Part shown: positions 23,566-36,379 of the stretch, piece after piece
How positions within the stretch are numbered: the first letter of the stretch is position 1
Layout: each line of letters starts with the position of its first letter
Source: Eudromia elegans
Taxonomy: Eukaryota; Chordata; Aves; Tinamiformes; Tinamidae
DNA: 64,000 bases
Reading direction: 5' to 3'
Assembly: GCA_003342815.1 (NCBI GenBank)
Contig: PTEX01000048.1
Span: 3,784,568-3,848,567 of the forward strand
Notes under the pieces: model-generated
What the model was told of the DNA's origin: nothing
Databases searched by the model: none
The model's input: the letters and a program-made list of their open reading frames with translations, nothing else
Made by a program: the position numbers and the translations under genes

Positions 23566-23880
23566 CCTTTGCCCAGGAAAGGGAGCGGAAGGGATCCGCA
23601 GCACGCGCAGCTCGGCGGCGACTCCTCCTCAGGGCAGCGCAGCGGCGCCTGCGCGGCCCCAACCGCCGTTAACGGCCGCAACCGCAGCCCGCCGCGCGGG
23701 GCGGGAGGCCGAGAACGAGCTGTGATTGGTCGGGGAGTCCACAAGCGGCGGCTGATTGGTTGTGAGGGAGGTGAGGGGCGGGTCGTCGCGTAGTGAGCCC
23801 TGGTGGAGCGGGAGCGGGAGCGGGAGCGGGAGCGGGAGCGGGAGCGGGTGCGGGTGCGGGTGCATGGCGGTGGACGGCGG
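23330..23880 (-). promoter_or_regulatory. ENPP4: CpG-island promoter of ENPP4
   Basis: A sharply bounded GC- and CpG-rich block in otherwise AT-rich DNA, about 1.7 kb upstream of the ENPP4 start. On the minus strand it contains two CCAAT boxes 30 bp apart (+ strand ATTGG at 23725 and 23755), and downstream of them a splice donor at 23566/23565. This suits a TATA-less promoter with exon 1 lying between about 23700 and 23566. A divergent + strand transcript is possible but not shown. Confidence 0.75.
23806..23863 (+). repeat. GAGCGG hexamer array turning into GTGCGG
   Basis: About seven GAGCGG units followed by three GTGCGG units, at the upstream edge of the ENPP4 CpG island. In several frames it reads as Arg-Ser or Pro-Leu runs, which are artefacts of the repeat. 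Closely spaced GGG runs could form a G-quadruplex. Confidence 0.92.
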
Positions 23881-24789
23881 TGGACGGGCAGTGGGGATAG
23901 GCTAATGGCAGCGAGAGGGAGCCGCGAGGGCACCGACGGTTCCGCAGTTATTTGCCACATCAGCCAGCCAAGATGTCAGAGCTGAGCCCTGGCTCAAGAA
24001 ACATGCAGGAACGAAGCAGTCAAACTGCCCTTTCCCTAAAAAGTTTTTATTAAAAGGACTGAAGGATAGGTAAGAAACCAGCAAAGCGAAGAGTCGTTGG
24101 TGTCACCTGTCCCTTTGAGCCCCCTCACGCTGTCCTGTGTACGCCCAACTTTGCTGAGCTGAGACCGCGCTGGTTTGACCCAAAACGTTGAACACGCAGG
24201 CTTGTTGGGAAAGTGTTCCCGAAGGCGAGTGCCCCGGGCTGGCTTGGGGCAGGGTCCGCATGTGCCAGGGGGTGTGCGAGATCAAGACGAGGTGAGGCAT
24301 GGAGGGCTGTTTTGGGTCCCGGCATTAAGTTTGTATTGTGATTCAAGATTTTTATTACTATAAGGAATTAGTGAGTCTACAAAACGTGCCAAGTTGCTGA
24401 TGCTGCGAAAGAATGAAGCTAATTGTGTTTAAGTAAGCATCCTTTAATAGTATGTACCAGAGATCACAGCTCCTGTTTCCTCATGAAAACTGAGAAAAAG
24501 ACACGTACGTAGCTTCACTGTTGACTTAAGTAGAGGATCTGGATTTCACTGTTTATCCTGCTGGTGTGTTTATTTGGATTACTGCATGAGTTCCAGCAGG
24601 TTATTGATTTATAGGTGCCATGAGAAAACTGCTGAATAAAGTGGCACACTCCTGATTCACCCCATCTTGTGAAATGTAGCAGGTGGGGCCACCTAAAAGG
24701 AGAAAAAACACTCCAGGTCGTGCAGGTCATGGATGTCATGCAGCTGCTCAGATGCTTTATGTCAAATTGGAGTCAAATGAGTCAAATTC

Positions 24790-24807
24790 TTTTTTTTTTT
24801 TTTTTTT
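24790..24807 (+). repeat. Poly-T run, 18 bases
   Basis: Homopolymer tract in intergenic DNA. No linked retrogene body was recognised. Confidence 0.9.
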
Positions 24808-27800
24808 CTCAGTTATGCCAATGCAGCTCTGTAAATATGCACGTGACCATTTATGACATGGAAAAGGGAAATGTCCTTCACAAGTGACCTTACTGGATTG
24901 TGCTCACTATTTACTATGCAAGGTGAGTTTAAAGTTATAGGAAATATGTAATATAATACATGTAATCTTTTAGCCTGATTGATTTAAGATCACATTTAAT
25001 GGTTTTTATTTGGATCTTGTTACTCTCTTGATACAGATGCATTTTGAGCTTTTTGCTAACCCAGTCTGGCAATATGCTTGCTCATCTATTCAGTCTTCAA
25101 AAGTGTGAGCAAATCTTCCTGTTTACCCCTGGCCATGCGCTCTGAAACCTTTTCACGGCCGTATGAGCTCAGCCTAGAGTAATTTGGCCAGTTTGACACA
25201 TCCTGAAGGCAGCCTACCCAGGCAACTGTGGACATCTGAAGTGTGCCAGCCAGCACGTATAACCCATTTCGTACAAGTCTTGAATGTGTGTGTGTGCCTC
25301 TAAGAAATGCTTTAATTTTGTGTTTACTTAAATTAACAGGAAAAAAAAAAAAGGAAATACCAGCATATTTGCCTTTCATCACCTTTATCTCTCCTTGCCT
25401 TGCATTTAACCATTACAGTCTTCTATTAAACTTGTAAACACTAGATGATACAAGGTTTTGCCAGATGGAATACAGATTTACTGATGTAGTTCAGTTGAGC
25501 ATTTGCAGCTTGAAAGTTATTATATAAATGCATTTGTTTTACGGAAATTTACTGAATGACAGGATGTAAAGGACAGGCAACTATGAAAGATTCTCAATAT
25601 TTGGCTAAGATGAATAAAAGACTTGATTTCTGCACTAGAAGCTATACCCCCTTGTTCCTAATATTGGGCAGGGAAAAACACTGCTTTTTATTCAGATTTT
25701 TTTTTTTTTTAAAGTGAGTATTTCAAGTACCTGTCTAAAGATTTTTTGTAAGAAAAGGATCATTTTCTGTGCTTATAGCCAAGAGGACTGAAACTGAATA
25801 CTGAAACATTTTTTTCTTTTTTTTTCCCCACTAGTTTTTCTCACTTTTATGCATATAGCACAAGTCTCTTTGATCAGTTTTGCCAAATAGTTTATTGTCA
25901 GTCGTTTACTCTATTTTGATGTGTCCTTACATAGTTGAGAGGAAGAAAAACATGAAAATATGGTTGATAAAACCATAAAAGACAAGTGGTGACTAATGGC
26001 TGTCTAAATTTATTACACTTTTCATTTGTAGGACCCATTTAATCTGAAGAATAGGTTTTATATGGTGATTGTAAACAAAAAGGAACATTAATCACACTGT
26101 TTCTCAGACTGTCTGGAATGATATCCCTAGGGTTACATGATAGAGTGATACAGAGTGTTTTGGTGTCACTGTTCTCTATTTTATTTACTAGAGATTCCAG
26201 TATACAAAAGCTTAAAGTCTGGTTTCTCCAGCTGCATTTTCTAAGGGTGCTTAGTTTCAGAGGTAAATAAGGATATTGAAATTATGCCAGATTTTAGGGG
26301 CAAACAAAACTGTTTTCCTTGGAGCAGTTGCTTTGGTAAAATAAAAAAGTCAACATTTCTTAGGCTGTCAGGTATTCTAATGGAATTTCCAACCACTGAG
26401 TTGGATAGCAAACCAAACAAAGACTTATAAAAAGACCACAAATAATGGACTTTGAAACATCCAAACCAGTGATAATTGTGTTAGTCCTGCAGTAGGCAAT
26501 GTGGGCATTCAAATGTGTGTATTGTCTATGGCTGGTATTTTTAACAACTAAAAACTGTTGATGTAATAGTTGAGTGGCCTGGGCAAAACAATTTTGTATT
26601 GTTTGTCCAGTTCCCAGTGGAGAAATGTCTGTCTCATGTGGAGTCATATTTATTGGTTCTTTGACTTTGTGTTTTATGTGTTTTATGCAGAGTCAGCAGC
26701 AAGGGGAAATCTGTCTTAAGATGAATTGTCATTATTACAATGAAGCCCTGAATTCATGAGCCAGCCAGCACAGAACCCAGGTCAGTGAAGCAACAGATGG
26801 ATCTTTGAAAAACATTTTCAAAGGTGTTCTAGCTCTTTGTAAAAAAGCACGGTTATCAGTCTTCTATTGAACCAGTGTCTTACTGAATGTTTTTGTTGTG
26901 TCCATTGTATTTCCGTACTACATTCAAAGTAGAATACAGAAACTGCTATAGCTGCATATGTCAACAATTCCTGTGAAACTGAACTTAAGTACATGTTTCA
27001 GAAGATGAACTGACTCCATGTGCAGATGTAAAATATTGAGACTCAATGCCTCTATGCAACTTTCTGTCTTTCATATTACAGCAGTTCATAGTAGCATGGT
27101 TCAGATCAGCTTGGGTGACCATCAAAAGCCTGGTGCAAAAGAGCAGTCTTGTTCCTCCTTCTAAACAAATCATTCCTCATTTTCAGAATTGTTGGGAAGT
27201 GCAGATGCTTGGACCTCTGGAATGGAGAGTGCTGTTGTTTGCCGTCTGTCCCTATAATGATATTCTGTGAGTATAAATATCTACTAGGTGCAAGAACTTG
27301 GGGCTCTCACTATAGATGCAGAGAGCAGAGCCCAAGTAGAAAAGTATCTTGCACATCCTTTGTACACTAAATGCTGGATAAAGATCCTGATATTTGCATC
27401 ATGCTGTCTATTGCGATATCACTAGTGAGAAAAACATGGCTATTCATGAACTGCTAACAGATGAGGCACTTCTGTCCTTCTGTATAGAAGCTGAAATTGA
27501 AGATGTTGCAAGAACAGTTTAGGTAGGATTGATTTCATCCAAATAGTGCAGTGTGGAGTGAAAATATAGTGGTATGATTTTATTATAACTCTTCTGTAAT
27601 ATATGTGTAAGTGCTAAACAGTCTTTCAGAGCCCACAGGTTGGGTCTGATAATGTACTTGGATTGATCCAGCACAGGCTTCTAAGTTTTGGAGCTTTCAT
27701 GACATGGGATTTTTGTAAGAAAGGCACCTAGAATGGCCACGAATATTCATGATGATTTCAGTTATAACTGCCAAATACAAACTAAGGGCCCTACTGTATG

Positions 27801-27938
27801 ACGTGCTAAGAACCCTTAGTTTCTACTGGCATTTGAAAATTTTGTTTACCATTTTTTACTTTTAGGTTCAGCTGTTTCCAGGAATACCGAGTGCTTTGTT
27901 TTAACCATTTCATTTTCTTGCTTGTCGTATTGCTGGAG

Positions 27939-27961
27939 AAAAAAAAAAAAAAAAAAAAAAA
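27939..27961 (+). repeat. Poly-A run, 23 bases
   Basis: Homopolymer tract. No retrogene or target-site duplication was recognised beside it. Confidence 0.9.
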
Positions 27962-30336
27962 CAACTTTGGAGCAAAAAATTGAAAGAACTCAAATGGTTT
28001 AGATTATCAAAAAAAAAATTGTAAGTTCTGTGCTTAGAACATGTAAGTATCTTCATGGAGAGTAAATAAAACTGAAGGACACTCTTAAGTAAAGCAATAA
28101 AATCATAATCATAGCTACATCCTGAGCAGTTCCAATAGAAACAGGTTGCTATTTTCAAATAGCTAAGGCTATTAGTTGCTGAAGCTACACGTGGAACCAA
28201 AGGATTTGGAATTGCTTGAAGTCTTGAGTACTGATTGTCTAGAAGATATGGACATTATGGGATCTAAAAAAGGGATGCCTTTAATCATAGATGCTGAAGT
28301 TTTAGGAAATTAAAATTAATTTAGTTGTTTCTAAGAATGAGACTTGCTGAGATTTTATTGGTTGATAGTATCTTGGTCATATGTATACTAACTAAAAGTT
28401 AGGATCAGAATCATGTTAGTTTTGGTATTTCTTACTATAAAATGGTTAGAGTTAGGGTCAAGAAAGGAAATTCTGTCATGAAGTAAAAAATAATTTTGAA
28501 AATAATTTTTTTCTTGATTATATCCTCTGCCATTATATAAATGCTGCTACTTATGTTTTATATGATCATTTATCAAAGTAAATAATCTTAACAAATCATG
28601 TGGCTCACAGGAATACAGATGATGCACACAATGACAAGTGACAATTTTAATCAAAGGGCTAATACAGAAAAAAATATTGCTGTTATCAAGCATCACTGAT
28701 CAGAAGAATTTGGGGATTTGATTAAATTGATAAACTGGAGATTTCTCTTTTTCATATCTTCCATTCTTGTGGCTGTAGAACTGGGAACATTGTTTGGAGG
28801 CCTTCAATTTTCAAAGGAGAATGGAGTGAAAAATGGTGCCAAGATCTTTTCTGCTTTCCTATCCCTACAGAGTGCAGAATCTCTTACCTTGTGCAACCCT
28901 TTTTTTCTCTCTCAGTTCTTTACTAAGACATTTTTGGCCAGGGATTAGAGAAGCAGCAGCATAGGACACAGCAGACCACAAGACTAGTGTGGAATGTCGT
29001 GATGTGGGCATTTCAGTGGTGGTCTCATTTGACATCACGTATCTTGTGAGCTGTGTCTCTAAAACTACTTCTGTCTCCCATGAACAGAACACGCCAGGGT
29101 TGTAAACCAGCAGTGCATTTCCTAGCATCTCATTTGAAATCCCTTTGGTTTTCACCTGGATCAGTTTTTAGGTGTGACTGAACTTGCCCTGTGGCATCAT
29201 CACTAGGCAGAGGAGTGAAGTCTGGATCTTTGAGCTGAATGGCATTTTCTTTGCTCTTGGAAGCAGGGCAGAGGAAAGGAGAACTTGTATAACTCATTTC
29301 TGTATATATTTAATTATTTCTGTATATATTTATTTTATTATATATTTTATTATTTTATAATACTAACATATGTAACAGTTTCATACCTTATATTACCTGT
29401 GATATTTTATACCCTCCAGCAGGTGCTGCTGTATCCTGCTAATGTTTTCTTTGAGAAGGGGAAAAAAAAATCCAAGCAGTCGTTTAATTTAACACTATGC
29501 AAGTGTACTTTGCTCTTGGTTTTGCTCTGAAGGAGTCATGAGTAGGTCTGTATTATTTTCTTCCTTAAGTGATTTGCCAGCAGAGTGACTAGGAAAGGAA
29601 CTTTTACCAGGTCAGAATATGAATCCTGCCATGTATGCAATTTTTTAAGGTCAGTGGCAGTTGCTTATCAAGCCTGCGTTCAAAGTTGAACAGAAACAGA
29701 TAGAAATGCATTTGTATTTCTACAAAACAAGAAGAAATGCAAGTGTTTTCTTACTCTTAAAGTAGAAATATTTTATGAAAATGTAAAGTTATGGAAGTTT
29801 CTAATAAGCTCCTCTATTTTCTCATTTCCTTAAACTTTGTGTCTCTTCAGTGTAGTAGCAAGTGGTAGACTCTGTGTACAGTACAGAAACTTGTAGATCT
29901 ATGCACTGAGACAAGTCCAGTGTTCAGGAGGCAGAATTTTCCAAGCTCTGAGGTATACATGGAAAAGGTGTTTCAACCTCAAAAATCCTTAAAGTTGTTA
30001 TTAAAATAAAGATGTTTTTCCTTTCTGGAAAAAAAAAAAGAAAAAGAAAAAAAGATTTGCTATTTGACTTTCTCTAACCCGTGACTTGAATTTTGGATTA
30101 ATGATGTATGGAGGCCCCCTGTTGAGTGGGAGATTCAGATAAGAAAGGATCTCCCTATTTCCATAAAATTTCTCTCTCTTGGGCCATGCAGAAGTGTGCC
30201 TACTGAATGTGAGGGGATGGCTGCAGGCCTTTAAGTGGCAAAACCTCTTTTAAAGCCTGTCACTTGTCATGTGATTATGTAGAAGATCTCACAGTGCTGC
30301 TCCGTGCAGGTGTTTGCTGTGGATTCACACAGACTG

Positions 30337-31815
30337 ACAGAATCGTTGCGGTTGGAAGGGACCTCTAGAGATCATCCTGTCCAACCTCCCTGCTCCAGCA
30401 GAGACCCCTAGAACATGTGGCACCAAGTGGCATCCAGGTGGGTTTGGAAGATATCCAGAGAAGGAGACTCCACAGCCTCTCTGGGCAGCCTGTTCCAGGG
30501 CTCTGTCACCCTCACAGTAAAAAAGTTCTTCCTCACGTGGACATGGAACTTACTGTGTTTAACCCTTGTACTCATTACCGCTTGTCCTCTCACTAGCCAC
30601 CACTGAGAAGTGTTTGGCCCCATCCTCCCTCAATTCTCCCCTCAGGTATTTATACATATTGATGAGAGCCCATCTCAGTCTTCTCTAGGCTAAGCAGGCC
30701 CAGCTCGCTTAGTCTTTTCTCATAAGATGGATGCTCCATTCCCTTAATCATCTTTGTCGCTCTATGCTGGACCCTCTCTAGAAGTTCCACAACCCTCTTA
30801 TACTGGGGAGCCCAGAACTACACCCACTACTGAAGGTTTGCCCTCACTAAAGCTGAACAGAGGGGCAGGATCCCCTCCCTTGACCTGCTAGCAACACTCC
30901 TACTGATGCAAGCCAGGATCTCTGTGGCCTTCTTGGCCACGAAGGCACATTGATGATTCATGGGGAACTTGTTTTCAACCAGGACTCCCAAATCCCTCTC
31001 CATGAAACTGCTTTCCAGCAAGTCAATCCCTAATCTGTCCTGGTGCCTGGGGTTATTGCTGCCTACGTCTAGGACCCTGCACTTGTCCTTGTTGAACCTC
31101 ATGAGGTTCTTCCCTGCCCAACTCTCCAGCCTGTCCAGGTCCCTCTGGATGGCAGCAGAGCCCTCTGCAGTGTCAGCCACTCCACCCAGTTTGGTGTCAT
31201 CAGCGAACCTGCTGCGAGGGCACTGTGTGCCCTCATCCAAGTCATTGACGAACAGCTTGAACAGTCCCAGGCCCAGTACTCATGCTTGGGGGACACGACT
31301 GGCCACAGGCCTCCAACTAGACTTGGTCCCATTTATCACCACCCTCTGAGCTCTGCCATCCTGCCAGTTCTTAATCTACCTCACTGTCCATTCATCCAAT
31401 CTACACTTCCGGAGCTTTCCTATGGAGATGTTACAGGCAACTGTGTCGAAAGCCTTTCTGAAGTCAAGGTAGCAATATCCATGGCTTTCCCATCATCCAT
31501 CCAGCCAGTCATTCCACTGTAGAAGGCTATCAGGTGCGTTAAACATGACTTTCCCCTTGGTGAATCCATGAGGTTTATTCTTGATCACTTTCCTTTCCTT
31601 AACTTGCTTAGAGAGGGTTTCTAGGATGAGGTGCTCCCTCAGCTTTCCAGGGATGGAGGTCAGGCTGATGGGCCTGTAGTTTCCTGGCTCCTTCCTCTTG
31701 CCCTTTTTGAAGACTGGAGTGAGGTTAGCTCTCTTCCAGTCCTCTAGCACCTCCTTCTCTCTCCATGACCTCTCGAAGATGATGGAGAGTGGCTGAGTGG
31801 TCAGCGGCTGAGGGG
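30337..31815 (-). mobile_element. CR1 LINE, ~1.5 kb, minus strand, decayed
   Basis: Reading the minus strand from 31815, the element encodes reverse transcriptase pieces in shifted frames: WKRANLTPVFKKGK and NYRPISLTSIPGK (31493-31750), then FADDTKLGG and LMRFNKDKCRVLDVG (30827-31240). It ends in the CR1 3' tail near 30337. Frame breaks show it is dead and older than the copy in ENPP4. Confidence 0.93.
30827..31750 (-). pseudogene. Broken CR1 reverse transcriptase
   Basis: The RT fingers region with NYRPISLTS and the active-site region with FADDTKLGG occur in order on the minus strand, but in different frames and separated by stops. This is a disrupted remnant of CR1 ORF2. No endonuclease domain is present. 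Confidence 0.9.
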
Positions 31816-32639
31816 ATTGCCCCTCTTTGTGTTGTGTAGTTTCATGAAATCCATTATCTTAAGTTTCACTTTGTGCATGATCTGGCACTTTCACATTCTC
31901 AGAGAATGAAACTGAATTTGTCCAGGAGATCGTTCTTGGGTTTCTAATGGGAGCTGTGCAGAAAGCGAATGCCATAAAATCCTGGGTTAGGCAATAGTCA
32001 GAGTTTTTTAACAGGCTTTTATCCCTAAAACCACTAAAATTGTGGTATTGATTTTGAATGGTATAAGTCTGTAAGTCTGTGTGGGTCATAATACTTGAAA
32101 TTAGGTCTCAGCTATATATCCTTAAAGTCTTGTTTTAGCAAGTTAGTCTTGGAAGTTTATAAGGATTTTAAATTAATCCACACCTCAGAATGTTAAGTTA
32201 GGAAGAAAAAAAAATTCTTTTGGCTCAAAAACGAGAGGTTAAGCCTAGTTAAAATTTAAGCATTTCAGTTATAATCCGCATAAAGCAGATGAAGTAAGCA
32301 TCGGTAAGAGTCATTAGACAGTAGGAGTTAATTCTCATAATTTTCCTAAATTCAGAACTAGATCTTTAAAACGTTTCATCTCCTTTGATTTCAGAGGCTT
32401 TGGAGTGCGTGTGTCTTTTCAGAGGGCAGTTCATCTTCTCCCAAACCTCATGGTATTTGTCGTCTTCAGATTCTTTACAGGTTCTCCTCACTCTCTCTTC
32501 ATTCATTAGTGAGAAGGAACTACATGGATAAGAGGGCTAACCCTTAGATTTCTGAAGTCAAGCTGAATCAACCCATCTTTGGAAACTTAGGTATATCTCT
32601 TGTATTATAAAGATATATAACCGCTACTTGAATACGAGT

Positions 32640-32852
32640 AATGAATATGAAGAAAAACTTTCTCACTGTGAGAGTGACAGAGCACTGGAACAGGTAGCCC
32701 AGAGAGGTTGTGGGGTCTCCTTCTCTGGGGGTGTTAAAAAGCCTCCTCACCATGATCCTCTGCCATGTGCTCCTGGTGACCCTGCTTATGCTGTGGAGTT
32801 CAACTAGATGATCTCCAGAGGTCTCTTACAACCCTCAACCATTCTGTGATTT
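32640..32852 (+). mobile_element. CR1 3' fragment, sense
   Basis: Contains AGTGACAGAGCACTGGAACA, GTAGCCCAGAGAGGTTGTGG, TTCAACTAGATGATCTCCAG and an ACCATTCTGTGATT tail. About 210 bases of the 3' end survive, roughly 500 bp upstream of the CLIC5B exon. Confidence 0.85.
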
Positions 32853-33338
32853 TAAATTTTTTATAAATGGCCATTCATTGTTTGGTAAGGGACCACTGAA
32901 ACACTACAGGTTGTTTTCCACCTTTATATACGAAGGTACTCAAAATTTGCAGTAAAACTACTTTTCCTGTGAATGTCTTTTTTTTTTTCACTACAGTTTT
33001 CTAGTGTTGATAGGTGCTTCAGCCATTTTTCACTATACTTGGCCAGGATATAGCTGTAAGAACAAAAAGTGATTGTATATCTTAAGATAAAGTTACCAGT
33101 AGTCTGATCAAGAAAGGGGTTAAAAGTGAGACCGCCTATCTCTTATTTCTGCGGAAGTATAGTTGTTGATTTAAAGGTCTGTAAATGATTGTTGGAGATC
33201 TGTCATGTGTAGCAGTGCTCTGAAAAAGCGTACCACAAACGCTGCTTCCTCCTAGACAGAGTTTATCTGTCAACATCTCACTCTAACTGTAGTCTATTAG
33301 GGTACCAGAAGGCAGGCAAAACTCACCAGACAGCAATC

Positions 33339-33998
33339 ATGGAAAATAAGGACTTTACAAATGTTAATCAAAATGTTAACACCAATATCTATGAGATTCC
33401 AGAGTCCGAGGAGAACAAAGAGGATCTGCTTAATGGTCATGTTCGTGAAGATTTAGCATCTCCTTCTTCCACAGCTACCAATGCAGAGAGCATGGACTTA
33501 GGTCCAGAGACCCCAGAACACAGTCGCAGTAATTCTGTTGCCTCTCAGCATGGGCTTGATGGGGAGGACGGCTCTTCTTCATCTCACCATGGTGCTGAAG
33601 ACTACCAATACCAGGAGGTGATGGATCTGATGAGCCCAAGTCAGGAAGATAAACACATTGGAGGCAGGATGTTTGACGATGACATGCTTTCTCCTACAAG
33701 TTTCCATATGACCTCTCAGCATGAGGTTGAGGAGATGGATGGCTCTTCTTCATCTCACCATGGTGCTGAAGACTATCAATACCAGGAGGAGATGGATCTG
33801 ATGAGCCCAAGTCAGGAAGATAAACATGTAAGGGGGAGGATGTTTGAGAATAGCCTGCTTTCGCCTACCGGTTTCCAGTTGCGTCGGAGCCAGAGCACTT
33901 CTTCCAACTCCCCAACTTCCATCAAGTTCCCCCTGAACAATAATTTGGGAGAAACAGATAACTTTCAGGAGGACTATGAGATACACATGTTTGTAAAG
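33339..33998 (+). CDS. CLIC5: CLIC5 long-isoform first coding exon (CLIC5B/p64 type)
   Basis: One 220-codon exon, ending in phase 0 at a GTAAGA donor (33999). The ATG has A at -3 and G at +4. Its last residues, EIHMFVK, match the junction of the short isoform (EIELFVK), after which the shared CLIC fold would begin; those exons are not in the window. The start resembles human CLIC5B, including a YEIP motif at residues 18-21 where human has YEVP. The protein is acidic, Ser-rich and probably disordered. Residues 69-125 and 126-182 are a tandem duplication. CLIC5B/p64 proteins are associated with intracellular membranes and AKAP scaffolds. Position beside ENPP4 supports CLIC5 over CLIC6. Confidence 0.88.
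33543..33884 (+). repeat. CLIC5: Two-copy 171-bp coding tandem repeat in CLIC5B
   Basis: Copy 1 is 33543-33713 and copy 2 is 33714-33884, each exactly 57 codons starting at SQH. By my count 41 of 57 residues are identical. The inner 30 residues, covering DGSSSSHHGAEDYQYQE and the MDLMSPSQEDKH stretch, differ at one position only. A weaker third resemblance (ESMDLGPETPEH, residues 50-61) lies just upstream. Confidence 0.93.
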
Positions 33999-36341
33999 GT
34001 AAGAATTCGTGTGCTTCTATGTATGCACTAGTTTTAAACCCCAAGTCAATCTGCGTGTCCTCCAGACTTGTAAAATACAGCTGCCCTGGATGAAGCTTTG
34101 TTGCTATCTCTGCTGCCTGCACAGTGCAGGAGACTAAACTGATCACTTAACTCTCACGCACCTTAAGGCACAGAGGCAGAGTGCTGCATAGTGTGGAAAT
34201 GCCTGGGATTTTTTTAAAATTCAACTGGAAGCATTCTAGTTGTTGCTGCAATTCATTTATTTTGTAAAATCACCTTGCTGATACAGGTAGACTACTTCTG
34301 CTAACTGAGCTGATTTAATTACAGATAGTTTAAGTATCTCTCTGTTTCACTTACTACCTAATTCAAGTAAGATATAAATTCCTGAGAAAGTGTTTCAAAC
34401 TTACTCTAACCTGATGAAGTTGGAGAGAGGTTAAGTTCGTAAACCATAAAACCCCTGTATTCTTACATACACATTATGCTTCCCTTCATAAAAGTATTCA
34501 ACCATTCTCAGTATTTGTAAAATTGTAAGATGAACTTGACAGTTCCTTCTTTTTAATTACATAAGATAACATTTTTCAAGGTTTTGTTGCTCTCAAGTAG
34601 GATCTTGGACCGTAAGTACTCTAATCTCAGCAGAGGTGTAGTGCTGTCGGCCACTTTTCAACATAAATAAGGTTATCAGAATCTATACCTCAATTCCATA
34701 GATGTTTTGAAGGCAGAATAAAAGATTTTCTTACTATATGTAGTAGGAAGCGTGTTCAGCAAAGTCTGCATTGTGTGAATGTTTATTTGAGCAACAACAC
34801 ATTAAAATCTTTGCACTGATGCTTGTTAATTTGTGTGAGTTAAGTCAGATAAAATGGTTGATCGACTTTTCTAACTTCATATAGTTTCTGTTATAAATCA
34901 TGTATCTTGGAAAACTGAGTCAAATAAAAATGTTTACTTATTCCACTTCACTATCCACATTTACTTTTAAAAAATTACTTCTGTAAGTAGCAACAAAATC
35001 TTGGAAGTCTTTTCAATACATTATGAAAGTTATGATTTGAATATTTCCTATAGATGAAAAATTAATGATATTCTTCCTTCAGTTATCTCTTCTCTATATG
35101 TGATAATACTTTGTCATTGTGTGGTAATTTTTGCACAAATACCTTTACATTTAGATTACTGATAGATTAAGAAAAACATACACATAAATAATGCCCATTA
35201 GATCATTTAGGCTTACTTTGCATATATAAATCATAAAACTTCACTTGTTTATCTTTTTTATATATAAATACTGTAAATCTTCTAAAAGGTGAATATCCTT
35301 CAAGAGGGTATTTACTAATTACTTGGTAATGAATCATTTTGATTCCACAGTTGTTACCACAGAGGCATTTTTCTACTGATTTCTGTAGAACTGGGCTACA
35401 GTTAAAAGTTGCCGCGGTTGAATACGCATAGTTTATCAGCAGCTTCATGGCATTAGTTACCCAAAGGTTTGGCTTTGAAATCATTCTGCATTCTTATTAA
35501 TCATATTTATTCCTCTTTCTGTTACCTTCATTTTGTTTCAAAATATTTGTGTCCTCTCTTTCTGTGCATGTGAATAAGCAAAATACATGCAGATGCTTCT
35601 GGCTATTCACCCAGAGATGTTGTGATTAATTTACGCTGCTGGAAAGTAAGGAGAAGGGCATCTTGAAAAGAGCTTGCCTGTAAAAAAAGGCAGAGGAAGT
35701 TATTTTCCTTGCTTTTGTAGTGCAGAAGAAGCTGAATGACAGAAAAGCTTATCAGCTAGTCTAGAGACTACCATATACTTTGGACCCTATTCATGCTTAC
35801 TCTGATTTGTGGTTAAGATCCAAGATGTCCCTCCATGGCTGGGGGATGAGACATGAGATTTTCACGTGCTCCATACCCTGATCTTCCTCCAGCAGCAGCT
35901 GGAAGCCAGGTGGGCTAGGCAAGGCCTTCCTAACACCCATGCACTTCTGTATGGGAGACAGAACTCAATCTTTATGGCTGTTTTACTTTTGGAGAGATTT
36001 CTGGGCTCGTGTTTTAGTATGTTTATTTTTAATTTCATTCTTAATGGTATCAAAGCAATAAAACATTAATGCCATGGAGTGCTAAGCCAGATGTGCTATC
36101 TTTAATTATCTACAGAGCAAAAGTCAACCTATAAAACAGAAGGTATTAGAGTAATATATAACAAGAATTGTGAAATAAAAGGTGTTTTCCTTGTGACTGC
36201 TTTCCTTTCTTCTTTTTGGGCCTTGTCTTTGGATTTCCCTGCCTGTTCTGCATTCCCATGCCTGGTTTCTGGCTATGCAGCCTGTACCTGTTCCTCTGAG
36301 GTAGTGTCATGTTTCTTGGAGGAATGATTTGAAGTTGTGAC

Positions 36342-36379
36342 CATACTCTCCTTTTGCAGACATACTCTCCTTTTGCAGA
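36342..36379 (+). repeat. Perfect 19-bp tandem duplication
   Basis: CATACTCTCCTTTTGCAGA occurs twice head to tail (36342-36360, 36361-36379) with no difference. Confidence 0.95.

Larger units (their letters stand above)
23881..33338. other. Intergenic region between ENPP4 and CLIC5
   Basis: No coding exon recognised. It contains a T run (24790-24807), an A run (27939-27961), an A-rich stretch (30029-30053), a ~1.5-kb minus-strand CR1 (30337-31815) and a sense CR1 fragment (32640-32852). The rest is AT-rich unique sequence. Upstream exons or promoters of CLIC5 may lie at its right end. Confidence 0.6.

Noticed and set aside
23562-23960. 132-codon minus-strand frame with Arg-Ser repeats
   Set aside because: It is produced by the GAGCGG hexamer array and CpG-island composition; no domain, and it overlaps the inferred ENPP4 promoter.
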